A stretch of DNA of 64,000 nucleotides from Bacillota bacterium (GTDB taxonomy: Bacteria; Bacillota; Clostridia; Christensenellales; SZUA-584): positions 1 to 64,000 of the forward strand of contig JAEWCC010000020.1 in NCBI GenBank assembly GCA_023390815.1. Direction: 5' to 3'. Below the pieces are notes generated by a model. That model was given only the letters and a program-made list of their open reading frames with translations, was not told where the DNA came from and did not search any database. Below are positions 15,622 to 22,332 of this stretch, piece by piece. Both the position numbers and the translations under genes were made by a program. Position 1 is the first letter of the stretch. Each line of letters starts with the position of its first letter.

Positions 15622-15650
15622 AAAGGAAAGCGAAGGCGCAGACCGAATAG
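15622..15650 (+). promoter_or_regulatory. Sigma-H-type promoter of the spoIIA operon
   Basis: AAAGGAAAG (15622-15630) matches the sigma-H -35 pattern RNAGGAWWW except at the last base. After 11 bases comes ACCGAATAG (15642-15650), matching RNNGAATWW apart from the final base. spoIIA is the classic sigma-H-dependent operon in Bacillus, so position and sequence agree. Confidence 0.8.
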
Positions 15651-15681
15651 GCTTTAAGATCACCACGAAAGGAAGATTGGC

Positions 15682-15990
15682 ATGCGGGTAAAATTGCAAC
15701 ACAACACGGGCTGCCTGACCGCCAGCCTATACGGAGAGCTTGATCACCACAGCGCGCCGGAAGTAAAAGGGACGCTCGATGACGCGCTGCAGCGGTTCGC
15801 CGACGCAGATCTGATCCTGGACCTGAAGAACTTAAGCTTTATGGACAGTTCGGGATTAGGGGTGCTGCTGGGGCGATACAAATTGCTCAAGTCGCGCGGG
15901 CGGGGTCTGTACGTGAGAAACGTGGGGCAGCAGATCGAAAAAGTTTTCAACGTCAGCGGAATATACCGCATCATACCCAAAATAAAATAG
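15682..15990 (+). CDS. spoIIAA: Anti-sigma-F factor antagonist SpoIIAA
   Basis: A 102-residue STAS-domain protein with LDLKNLSFMDSSGLGVLLGR. The DSSGLG block carries the serine phosphorylated by SpoIIAB in this family. Unphosphorylated SpoIIAA binds SpoIIAB and frees sigma-F in the forespore. The start ATG follows GAAAGGAAG. It is first in spoIIAA-spoIIAB-sigF, with an 11-base gap to spoIIAB. Confidence 0.97.
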   Translation: MRVKLQHNTGCLTASLYGELDHHSAPEVKGTLDDALQRFADADLILDLKNLSFMDSSGLGVLLGRYKLLKSRGRGLYVRNVGQQIEKVFNVSGIYRIIPKIK

Positions 15991-16001
15991 CGGGGGCGCA
16001 T

Positions 16002-16421
16002 ATGAAAAACATAATGGAGCTAAAGCTTTTAAGCCTTTCGGAAAACGAAAGCTTTGCCAGAAGCGTTGTGGGCGCGTTTGCCACTCAGCTCGACCCGACG
16101 CTTGAAGAGGTTGCGGACATTAAGACAGCCGTTTCGGAAGCGGTAACGAACTGCATCGTACACGCATATCCGGGTACCGTCGGTGAAATCATGATCATCG
16201 CGGAGCTTGGTGAGCGCCGCATTCGCGTTCGCGTGACGGACTTTGGCGTCGGCATACAGGATGTCGCGCAGGCGCGCCAGCCCTTCTACAGCACGGCGGG
16301 CGACGATGCGCGAAGCGGCATGGGCTTCACTGTGATGGAAACGTTTATGGATGAAGTCAGCGTGGACTCGGCACCCGGAAGCGGAACCACGGTGGAGATG
16401 ATGAAGGCCATCGGCCGATAG
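16002..16421 (+). CDS. spoIIAB: Anti-sigma-F factor / serine kinase SpoIIAB
   Basis: A 139-residue GHKL-fold kinase. The N box is EAVTNCIVHAYPG, the G1 box is DFGVGI and the G2 region is GMGFTVMETFMDEV. It binds and silences sigma-F and phosphorylates SpoIIAA. The length is typical. It lies between spoIIAA and sigF with short gaps. Confidence 0.97.
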   Translation: MKNIMELKLLSLSENESFARSVVGAFATQLDPTLEEVADIKTAVSEAVTNCIVHAYPGTVGEIMIIAELGERRIRVRVTDFGVGIQDVAQARQPFYSTAGDDARSGMGFTVMETFMDEVSVDSAPGSGTTVEMMKAIGR

Positions 16422-16429
16422 GATACGAT

Positions 16430-17164
16430 ATGTCAGGCAATGGCGTGCTCGGACACGAGGAAAGCCTGCGGCTGATCAAAGCCGCTCAGCGCGGAGATGA
16501 GGAAGCGAAGGAAACGATGATCGTCCGCAATACGGCGCTCGTGAAAAGTATTGTAAAAAAGTTTTTAAATCGCGGTGTGGAGTTCGATGACCTCATGCAG
16601 ATCGGCAGCCTCGGTCTGGTGAAGGCTGTTTTGGGTTACGATCCAAGTTATGACGTTCGTTTCTCCACCTACGCCGTACCCATGATCGCGGGAGAAATCA
16701 AACGCTTCCTGCGCGACGACGGCATCATCAAGGTGAGCCGTTCACTGCGCGAGAAATCGTTCGAAATTTTCAGCATCAAGGCAAGAATGAAGGAAGAGCT
16801 TCAACGCGAGCCCACGGTAGAAGAACTCGCTGTGCGGCTGGAAATGTCACCCGAAGACATCGTTTTTGCGATGGAAGCGGTACGCAGCCCCGTATCGATC
16901 TATGAGCCTGCTTTCGATGACGACACAAGCAAAACGCTTCTCATCGATACGATGTGCGAAAACAGCGATAACGACATGATCGACAAGATATTGCTGCGCG
17001 AATTGCTGGGCAAGCTGACACCTAAGGAACGCCAGCTCATTATGCTGCGATTTTACAGCGATAAGACGCAAATGGAGATTGCCCAGATCCTTGGCGTCTC
17101 ACAGGTGCAGGTATCGCGCCTGATCACGAAAACGATCTCAAAACTCAAAAAAGCCGTCGAATAA
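16430..17164 (+). CDS. sigF: RNA polymerase sporulation sigma factor SigF
   Basis: A 244-residue sigma-70 family factor. Region 2 contains FDDLMQIGSLGLVKAVLGYD and FSTYAVPMIAGEIKRFLRDD. Region 3 has LQREPTVEELA and region 4 ends with the helix-turn-helix MEIAQILGVSQVQVSRL. It is the first forespore-specific sigma factor. The third position in the spoIIA operon settles SigF over SigG. The start at 16430 lies 8 bases after the spoIIAB stop. Confidence 0.96.
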   Translation: MSGNGVLGHEESLRLIKAAQRGDEEAKETMIVRNTALVKSIVKKFLNRGVEFDDLMQIGSLGLVKAVLGYDPSYDVRFSTYAVPMIAGEIKRFLRDDGIIKVSRSLREKSFEIFSIKARMKEELQREPTVEELAVRLEMSPEDIVFAMEAVRSPVSIYEPAFDDDTSKTLLIDTMCENSDNDMIDKILLRELLGKLTPKERQLIMLRFYSDKTQMEIAQILGVSQVQVSRLITKTISKLKKAVE

Positions 17165-17198
17165 TTCAATAATTACGGCCGCACTGCAAATAATACAA

Positions 17199-17227
17199 AT
17201 GCGCCCTTTTTAAGCAAAGGGTGCATA
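17199..17227 (+). terminator. Hairpin between sigF and the spoVA region
   Basis: TGCGCCCTTT and AAAGGGTGCA pair around a 6-base loop and are followed by TAAAAA rather than a T run. It may be a weak terminator or a processing hairpin separating spoIIA from the spoVA operon. Confidence 0.45.
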
Positions 17228-17277
17228 AAAAGCGTGCGGCTTTTTGCTGCCGCGCAAAGGATGGGAGCGGAGCGTTT

Positions 17278-17415
17278 TTGCTGGACTGGCTGCAACAACA
17301 CCGACGCATGGTCACCACGGCGTTTTGTTTGCTGATTGCTGCGCTGATCATACTGATTATTGCGTTGGCATTGTTTTCGGGTAACAAAACGTTTATCAAC
17401 GCCTGGTATGTATGA
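17278..17415 (+). CDS. Small single-span membrane protein upstream of spoVAA
   Basis: A TTG at 17278, with GGGAGCGGAGCG just upstream, opens a 45-residue frame. It has a short polar N-terminus (LLDWLQQHRR), one long hydrophobic segment (FCLLIAALIILIIALALF) and a short polar tail. Its TGA overlaps the spoVAA ATG (ATGA at 17412), which implies translational coupling, and spoVAA itself lacks a good ribosome-binding site. That coupling is the main reason to regard this frame as real. A GTG at 17221 is an alternative, longer start but lies in the hairpin. Family not recognised. Confidence 0.5.
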   Translation: MLDWLQQHRRMVTTAFCLLIAALIILIIALALFSGNKTFINAWYV

Positions 17416-17990
17416 TGGACATGCCGCTGTATTTCAGTCTGAACGAGTCAGCCTATGCCGACAGCGCAGGCTTATCGCTCAGTGATATATGCGCCGTATC
17501 AGGTGCCCCTGCAGGGCCGCTTTCAGGCGTGCGCATTCCTGTAAGCGGTCAGCTCACGCGGGTCAGCGCGCTGTGGGCCGCAGAGACGTTGTGCCGGCTG
17601 TATCCGGGCCGTATGCCGCTCAGCGTGGGTGCGCCGGAGTGCCGCGTTTTCTTGCGGGAAAAGCATCCCCGCGGGATTGTGTCAGCACTGAAAGCTGTGC
17701 TGCTGGCTGTGGTGATGTTTTTCGGCGGCGCTGTGGCGATCATGACGTTTCACGAGGATGTGAATATGCCCGCGGTGCTGAGCGACATCTATGCGTTCTT
17801 CACCGGCGTGGAGGCTGGAAACGTACCCATCGTGAGCGTCCCTTATTCGGCGGGCGTCGTCGCCGGCTTCGTCGTGCTGCTGGGCCTTGTCCATCGCAAG
17901 CGCCACAAGCCCACACTGCTGGAACTGAGCGTTCAGCAGCAGGAGAAGGCGCAGCGCGACTATATGGCGGAGAAGGATACCCATGGGTGA
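17412..17990 (+). CDS. spoVAA: Stage V sporulation protein AA
   Basis: A 192-residue protein with a soluble N-terminal half followed by two membrane segments (about residues 96-118 and 145-165) and a charged C-terminus, the SpoVAA layout. SpoVA proteins form the channel that moves Ca-dipicolinate into the forespore and out during germination. It overlaps the small ORF upstream (4 bases) and spoVAB downstream (8 bases). The first of three near-adjacent ATGs is used because of the ATGA overlap; 17421 is also possible. Confidence 0.85.
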   Translation: MMDMPLYFSLNESAYADSAGLSLSDICAVSGAPAGPLSGVRIPVSGQLTRVSALWAAETLCRLYPGRMPLSVGAPECRVFLREKHPRGIVSALKAVLLAVVMFFGGAVAIMTFHEDVNMPAVLSDIYAFFTGVEAGNVPIVSVPYSAGVVAGFVVLLGLVHRKRHKPTLLELSVQQQEKAQRDYMAEKDTHG

Positions 17991-18387
17991 CCTCCTCGCC
18001 GGGTTTACGGCACTTTGCGCGGGGCTTGTTTCGGGCGCGGCGCTGTGCGCACTTTATATCGCGCTCGGCGTTTTTACACGGCCCGCGAAGCGACTGGGGC
18101 TGCGGCCGGGCAGACTGTCAGCGTCGGCAGCGGCAGCAGGGTCTGCAGCCGGAGCAACCGTCACGCTGTACAACGTCCGTTTTCCGATTGGCGGAGCTTT
18201 TGCGGGCGCCGCCGGGCTGTTTGCAGGGATATATACCGGCATTCTGATCGCCTGCCTTGCGGAGGTAGCGGACTCCATACCGCTGCTGCGCCGTTTCGGC
18301 GTTTCCGCACGGCTGACCGCAGCGATTCTCTTTGCCTTTGCCGCGGGCAAGCTGCTGGGGTCACTCGTCTATTGGCTGATATTTTAA
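17983..18387 (+). CDS. spoVAB: Stage V sporulation protein AB
   Basis: A 134-residue polytopic membrane protein with about four hydrophobic segments and the order expected after spoVAA. It starts MGDLLAGFTALCAGL inside the end of spoVAA. The Gly/Ala-rich middle (GAFAGAAGLFAGIYTGILIACLAE; position about 85-108) is typical of SpoVAB, a membrane part of the dipicolinate channel. No odd features beyond high Ala content. Confidence 0.88.
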   Translation: MGDLLAGFTALCAGLVSGAALCALYIALGVFTRPAKRLGLRPGRLSASAAAAGSAAGATVTLYNVRFPIGGAFAGAAGLFAGIYTGILIACLAEVADSIPLLRRFGVSARLTAAILFAFAAGKLLGSLVYWLIF

Positions 18388-18403
18388 CTGGAAAGGAAGC
18401 GTC

Positions 18404-18508
18404 ATGAGATACCAAAAGATCCCCGGGATCAACACAGGGCATATGCCCAATGTTGGAGAAAATGAGGAATTCATTAAAACCATTACGGACAAGCAACAGA
18501 AGGTATGA
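18404..18508 (+). CDS. Unannotated 34-residue ORF between spoVAB and spoVAC
   Basis: A strong ribosome-binding site (GGAAAGGAAGCGTC) precedes an ATG at 18404. The frame encodes MRYQKIPGINTGH and continues with PNVGENEEFIKTITD to a TGA at 18506-18508, one base before the spoVAC ATG at 18510. The spacing and the quality of the site suggest real translation coupled to spoVAC. The peptide is soluble and polar with no membrane segment. I do not recognise it; it could be a small spore protein, a translation-coupling leader or, less likely, a remnant. Confidence 0.5.
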   Translation: MRYQKIPGINTGHMPNVGENEEFIKTITDKQQKV

Positions 18509-18509
18509 T

Positions 18510-18971
18510 ATGGATATCAATCATGTGATCGAAAAACAAAACTATCAGCAGCATGTCAAAAAGGTCATGCCCAAAAGCCACCTGTTCAAAGAGATTGTTA
18601 TGGCGTTTATCGTGGGCGGCCTCATCTGTGTGCTCGGTGAAGCACTGAATGATCTTGGTGAAAAAGCGCTGGGATTGGATAAAGAGGGCGTCAGCACATT
18701 CCGCTCCGCCGTACTGATATTCCTGGGCGCGCTGTTTACCGGCATCGGCATTTACGACGTGCTCGGTCGCATTGCGGGGGCGGGTTCCATCGTGCCCATC
18801 ACGGGCTTCGCGAACTCGATCGTTGCGCCTGCGCTGGAATACAAGTGGGAGGGCTATATCCTGGGCGTAGGCGCGAAGCTGTTTACCATCGCGGGTCCGG
18901 TGCTCGTGTATGGCATCAGCACCTCCATCATCGCCGGGCTTCTCTATTATATCTTTGGAGGCACACTATGA
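18510..18971 (+). CDS. spoVAC: Stage V sporulation protein AC
   Basis: A 153-residue membrane protein beginning MDINHVIEKQNYQQHVKKVM, with MAFIVGGLICVLGEALNDL, a second hydrophobic region around GAGSIVPITGFANSIVAPAL and a C-terminal span. The PITGFANSIVAPALEYKWEG block is highly characteristic of SpoVAC/SpoVAEb. SpoVAC is a mechanosensitive-like pore of the dipicolinate channel. The ATG at 18510 is chosen over upstream in-frame codons because the family begins here. Confidence 0.95.
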   Translation: MDINHVIEKQNYQQHVKKVMPKSHLFKEIVMAFIVGGLICVLGEALNDLGEKALGLDKEGVSTFRSAVLIFLGALFTGIGIYDVLGRIAGAGSIVPITGFANSIVAPALEYKWEGYILGVGAKLFTIAGPVLVYGISTSIIAGLLYYIFGGTL

Positions 18972-19987
18972 ATAAACGCGTAGGGCCGCGCACGGTGCAG
19001 TTCGAGCATCCGCCGATTATTCTCTCTACCGCTTCTGCGGCAGGCAAGGCGGAGCGAGAAGGTCCGTATGGCGCGGAAATCGATATCGCGGTAGAGGATG
19101 ATCTCTGGGGCGAAAAGACGTATGAGCTGGCGGAACGCAAGCTGCTCGTCAAAGTGACCGAGGCGGCCATCGCGCGGGCGGGCCTTAAGACCGACGATAT
19201 ATCGTTCATGCTCGCGGGTGATCTGCTCAATCAGATTATTTCCTCCGGCTTTGCCGCGCGGCAGCTTGGCCTCCCCTTCATCGGCCTGTACGGCGCCTGC
19301 TCCACAATGTCCGAATCGCTGATGGTCGGCTCAATGTTCGTCGACGGCGGCTTCGCGGACTACATCGTATGCGCCACCAGCAGTCACTTTGCGACGGCGG
19401 AACGCCAGTTTCGTCTGCCGCTTGAGCTCGGGACTCCTAAAACGCCTACCTCGCAGAATACCGCGACGGCTTCAGGCGCGGCGATACTCTCTTCCGTGCG
19501 GGATGTAAATTATCCCGCGGTGACGTTTGCCACCACGGGACGTGTGGTCGATTTCGGCGTAAACGACGTCAACAATATGGGTGCCGCCATGGCGCCTGCG
19601 GCCGCCGAAACGATACTGTCGCATCTTCAGGAGACAGGCCGGACGCCCGACTATTACGATCATATCGTGACGGGCGACCTCGGGACCTTTGGCAGTCAGA
19701 TGTTAAGCGAGATTACGGAGTCTGCCGGAACACCGCTGCCCAACCATTTGGACTGCGGTGCCATGATTTACGCGGGCAACGATATGATGCATTGCGGCGG
19801 AAGCGGCTGCGGCTGCAGCGCATCCATGTTTTGCGGGCATTTTTACAAACGTATGATGGCCGGTGCGGTATCACGGCTGCTGTTTATTGCGACAGGCGCG
19901 CTGCACAGCCCAACAAGCGCGCTGCAGGGTGAAACGGTTCCGTCTATCGCCCATGCCGTCGCAATCGAAATGGGGTGTGGAGCATGA
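18968..19987 (+). CDS. spoVAD: Stage V sporulation protein AD
   Basis: A 339-residue soluble protein with a thiolase-like fold. Family blocks include GPRTVQFEHPPIILSTASAA at the N-terminus, FIGLYGACSTMSESLMVG near residue 100 and YDHIVTGDLGTFGSQML. SpoVAD binds dipicolinic acid directly and is peripheral to the spore inner membrane. Its ATG overlaps the spoVAC stop (ATGA), so the two are coupled. Length is normal. Confidence 0.97.
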   Translation: MNKRVGPRTVQFEHPPIILSTASAAGKAEREGPYGAEIDIAVEDDLWGEKTYELAERKLLVKVTEAAIARAGLKTDDISFMLAGDLLNQIISSGFAARQLGLPFIGLYGACSTMSESLMVGSMFVDGGFADYIVCATSSHFATAERQFRLPLELGTPKTPTSQNTATASGAAILSSVRDVNYPAVTFATTGRVVDFGVNDVNNMGAAMAPAAAETILSHLQETGRTPDYYDHIVTGDLGTFGSQMLSEITESAGTPLPNHLDCGAMIYAGNDMMHCGGSGCGCSASMFCGHFYKRMMAGAVSRLLFIATGALHSPTSALQGETVPSIAHAVAIEMGCGA

Positions 19988-20340
19988 ATTATCTCGGCGC
20001 TTTTCTGGTGGGCGGCGCGCTTTGCGCTATCGGCCAGGTGCTGCTTTCCAAAACACAATTAACGCCTGCGCGGATCCTCGTGCTGTACGTGACCGCAGGC
20101 GTGGTGCTTACCGCAGTCGGGCTATACGAGCCCCTCGTCGACATCGGCGGAGCGGGCGCGCAGGTGCCCTTGACCGGTTTTGGCTATGCGCTTGCCAAGG
20201 GTGCGTTCCAGGGAGTGGATGAGTCGGGAATTCTCGGCGCGCTCACCGGCGGCGTCACCGCCACGGCGGGCGGCATCGCAGCGGCAGTTCTGTTCGGATA
20301 TCTCATTGCGCTGATATTCAAGCCAAAAACAAAAAAGTAA
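19984..20340 (+). CDS. spoVAE: Stage V sporulation protein AE
   Basis: A 118-residue membrane protein starting MNYLGAFLVGGALCAIGQVL, with GGAGAQVPLTGFGYALAKGA in the middle and a final span. This matches SpoVAEb, a membrane subunit related to SpoVAC. The start overlaps the spoVAD stop by 4 bases. No spoVAEa or spoVAF follows; the operon ends here with a terminator at 20528-20551. Confidence 0.93.
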   Translation: MNYLGAFLVGGALCAIGQVLLSKTQLTPARILVLYVTAGVVLTAVGLYEPLVDIGGAGAQVPLTGFGYALAKGAFQGVDESGILGALTGGVTATAGGIAAAVLFGYLIALIFKPKTKK

Positions 20341-20527
20341 GCACAATGGCGCTTACGGCAATTGCATACAGAGACATTTAGGGCAAACGCGCCTAACGAA
20401 CCTTTTGAGAGACAAGCCGCCTTACGATTCTCGTCCGTTGCGTAACCGCTTGCCCTGATGAGTAGCACCCGAAGACGATGCTTCACCTTCGGCTCAGCAC
20501 TACAAAACAGGATTTTCAGCAATCTAT
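20341..20527. other. Gene-free structured segment after spoVAE, possible repeat or small RNA
   Basis: No protein frame is supported here. AGGGCAA (20380-20386) and TTGCCCT (about 20451-20457) could close a large stem. A second hairpin, CCGAAG...CTTCGG, lies near 20469-20492. The leading sequence GGCGCTTACGGCAATTGCA resembles GGCACTTACGGCAATCGCA near 33727, inside another repeat-rich gap. It may be a dispersed palindromic repeat or an RNA. Confidence 0.4.
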
Positions 20528-20551
20528 AATGCCCTTTACGGGCATTTTTTA
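20528..20551 (+). terminator. Intrinsic terminator of the spoVA operon
   Basis: AATGCCC-TTTAC-GGGCATT followed by a T run. It lies about 190 bases after spoVAE on the same strand. Confidence 0.75.
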
Positions 20552-20684
20552 CGTCGCGGCAGTTCTTTAAGCTAATCAACCGTGCGGGCCTAAGAGCGAT
20601 AACTTCATCTTATTTTTTTTAAGACTTGGATAAAGAATGGGGTGCAACAACGCAGTCGTCACACCCCACGGTTTCAGGGCCCCG

Positions 20685-20701
20685 AAAAGCCAGAGGCTTT
20701 T
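20685..20701 (-). terminator. Weak terminator-like hairpin after the lipoprotein genes
   Basis: AAAAGCC-AGA-GGCTTTT is a 7-bp stem immediately downstream (on the minus strand) of the last lipoprotein gene. The T run is part of the stem, so strength is uncertain. A second inverted repeat (GGGGTG...CACCCC, about 20639-20669) follows. Confidence 0.4.
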
Positions 20702-20724
20702 GGGTACATTTTAATTGGGGCAGA

Positions 20725-21000
20725 TTACTTCGTCTTTGTCGGACTGACTCCGCCCGATACTCCAGGACTGACTCCGCCACTCGTGCCAGGGCTTACGCCC
20801 CCCGTCGTGCCGGGGCTGACCGTTGTTACGGGGCTGACATTCGTCGTCGGAGCCTTAGTGGCCGACGCGGTCGCCGAGAACGACGGCAGCAGACTGATGG
20901 TCGGAACCGGCGTGCTTGGCTGGTTATTGTTTCGCGTACATCCCGCAAAAACAGCCACAAGCACCGCAATCAGCATGATCGTGATGATCAGTTTTTTCAT
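20725..21000 (-). CDS. Small lipoprotein, third of a tandem set
   Basis: A 91-residue precursor with MKKLIITIMLIAVLVAVFAGC, a type II signal peptide whose lipobox is FAGC. The mature chain is low in complexity: Asn/Pro/Ser/Thr-rich, ending in four VSPG(T/V)(S/T)GG-like repeats. It would be lipidated and held at the outer face of the membrane. GGAGGCGAATT precedes the start. It shares the signal peptide and general design with the two genes upstream. No catalytic domain is visible; function unknown. Confidence 0.8.
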   Translation of the reverse strand: MKKLIITIMLIAVLVAVFAGCTRNNNQPSTPVPTISLLPSFSATASATKAPTTNVSPVTTVSPGTTGGVSPGTSGGVSPGVSGGVSPTKTK

Positions 21001-21125
21001 CCAATTCGCCTCCTTCAGTTATATTTTTTACGAACATTGGTCGAATTATTTCACCAAGAATATCCTGAAAGGCAAAAAGAAAATGCCTTGTATTACCAAA
21101 GCACCTTCTGTCTCTTTTTTCGTAT

Positions 21126-21371
21126 TTATGGTGTACCTGCCACAGACGGCACAACCGAGAATGATACGGTTGGCGATACTGCAGATATCGTCGGACTGAC
21201 CGGTATGGTTGTGGGTTTAATCGTCGCAGTTGGTCTTACGGAAGTCGCCGGTGCCGTAGGCTTCGTTGAAATCGTTGCTGTAGGCTGCCCATTGTTGTTT
21301 TTATTGGTACATCCGGCGAATACCGCGACGACCATTACAACGATGAGCATCACGATAATCAATTTTTTCAT
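21126..21371 (-). CDS. Small lipoprotein, second of a tandem set
   Basis: An 81-residue precursor. The signal peptide MKKLIIVMLIVVMVVAVF leads to lipobox FAGC, followed by TNKNNNGQPTATIST and a Pro/Thr/Ser/Val-rich tail. The start at 21371 is chosen for GGAGGGAAATTGT; an upstream in-frame codon would add eleven residues before the signal peptide. The near-identical signal sequence to the neighbour at 20725-21000 implies tandem duplication. Confidence 0.8.
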   Translation of the reverse strand: MKKLIIVMLIVVMVVAVFAGCTNKNNNGQPTATISTKPTAPATSVRPTATIKPTTIPVSPTISAVSPTVSFSVVPSVAGTP

Positions 21372-21443
21372 ACAATTTCCCTCCTTTTGTTTTATTTTTC
21401 TCAAATCTGCAAAAAATATTATCCCAAATATTCCTAATCACAA

Positions 21444-21635
21444 TCATCGTATTCGCAGATCACACCAAAACATTGGACGTATGGCGGGAGTGTCGTCGGG
21501 CGGAACCGGCCTATCCGCCCTGGACTGCGTCAATAGCGGCACAGGCTCTTTGGATTCACTGCTATTATGGCGCTGACATGCCATAAAAAAAACGATCATT
21601 GAAACAGTGAACAAAACCACCATCACTTTTTTCAT
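21444..21635 (-). CDS. Small lipoprotein, first of a tandem set
   Basis: A 63-residue precursor with MKKVMVVLFTVSMIVFFMAC as a lipoprotein signal, then a short charged chain (QRHNSSESKEP). The lipobox FMAC is acceptable but less typical than FAGC in its two neighbours. GGAGGCGAAGGGA precedes the start. It is more diverged than the other two and could be decaying. Confidence 0.65.
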   Translation of the reverse strand: MKKVMVVLFTVSMIVFFMACQRHNSSESKEPVPLLTQSRADRPVPPDDTPAIRPMFWCDLRIR

Positions 21636-21824
21636 TCCCTTCGCCTCCCTCTTTATTCTCTGCAAAGGAGGCTAAAATATTGCGCGAGGTTCGTATTTGG
21701 CCCAAGTTTTTGCAATAGATGCCTGCTACCAGCCATATTATCCTGTTTCGTGGGTTGAATGAAATACTCATATGGTTTAATATTACTTACGTACCGGTTA
21801 TTGATTTTGAAAGGGCAATGAAAA

Positions 21825-22249
21825 ATGGGGACGATTCTAACCGCTTCGGCGGAACTGAAAAATGACAAAATGATGTTTTTAGGGGAATCCGGCGGAAATA
21901 CGGTGATAACGGATTATGTCCCGCCGTATGGGGACGATCAGGGCTTTATGCCGCTTCAGCTTTTTCTTGTCAGTCTGTCAGCGTGTCTGGGCGGAACGAT
22001 TCAGTTCCTCGCGAAAAATATGCAGCGCCATATCGGAAGCCTGAAGGTCTCGGCGCAAGGGAACCGCCGCCAGACACATCCCACGATTTTCGAACACTCC
22101 TGCTCAGCGTCCGCATCGTATCAAGCGACCTGACCGAAGATGAAGTGCGCGGTATGCTCAAAAAAGCCGAGGAAACGCTCTGCCCCGTTGCGGCGATGGT
22201 GAAAAGCACCGTACCGCTCGAAATGACGTTTGAGTTAGCAAGAAGCTGA
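21825..22249 (+). pseudogene. OsmC/Ohr-family protein, frameshifted
   Basis: The frame opening at 21825 (MGTILTASAELKNDKMMFLG) carries the first half of an OsmC-type peroxiredoxin with PLQLFLVSLSACLGG (first catalytic Cys). After the codons for GNRRQTHPTIFEH it runs into an unrelated tail and stops at 22133. The family continues in the next frame as LLSVRIVSSDLTEDEVRGML and ETLCPVAAMVK (second Cys), ending at 22249. One base missing near 22097-22098 explains the break. OsmC proteins reduce organic hydroperoxides. Either a real pseudogene or a sequencing error. Confidence 0.8.
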
Positions 22250-22332
22250 CTTTGGCATATTGTAAACGAGCGGCGCAAAGTTCATTCGGTAATTATTCGG
22301 AACAAACGACCTCCGGTAACCAGCTGTTAGGA

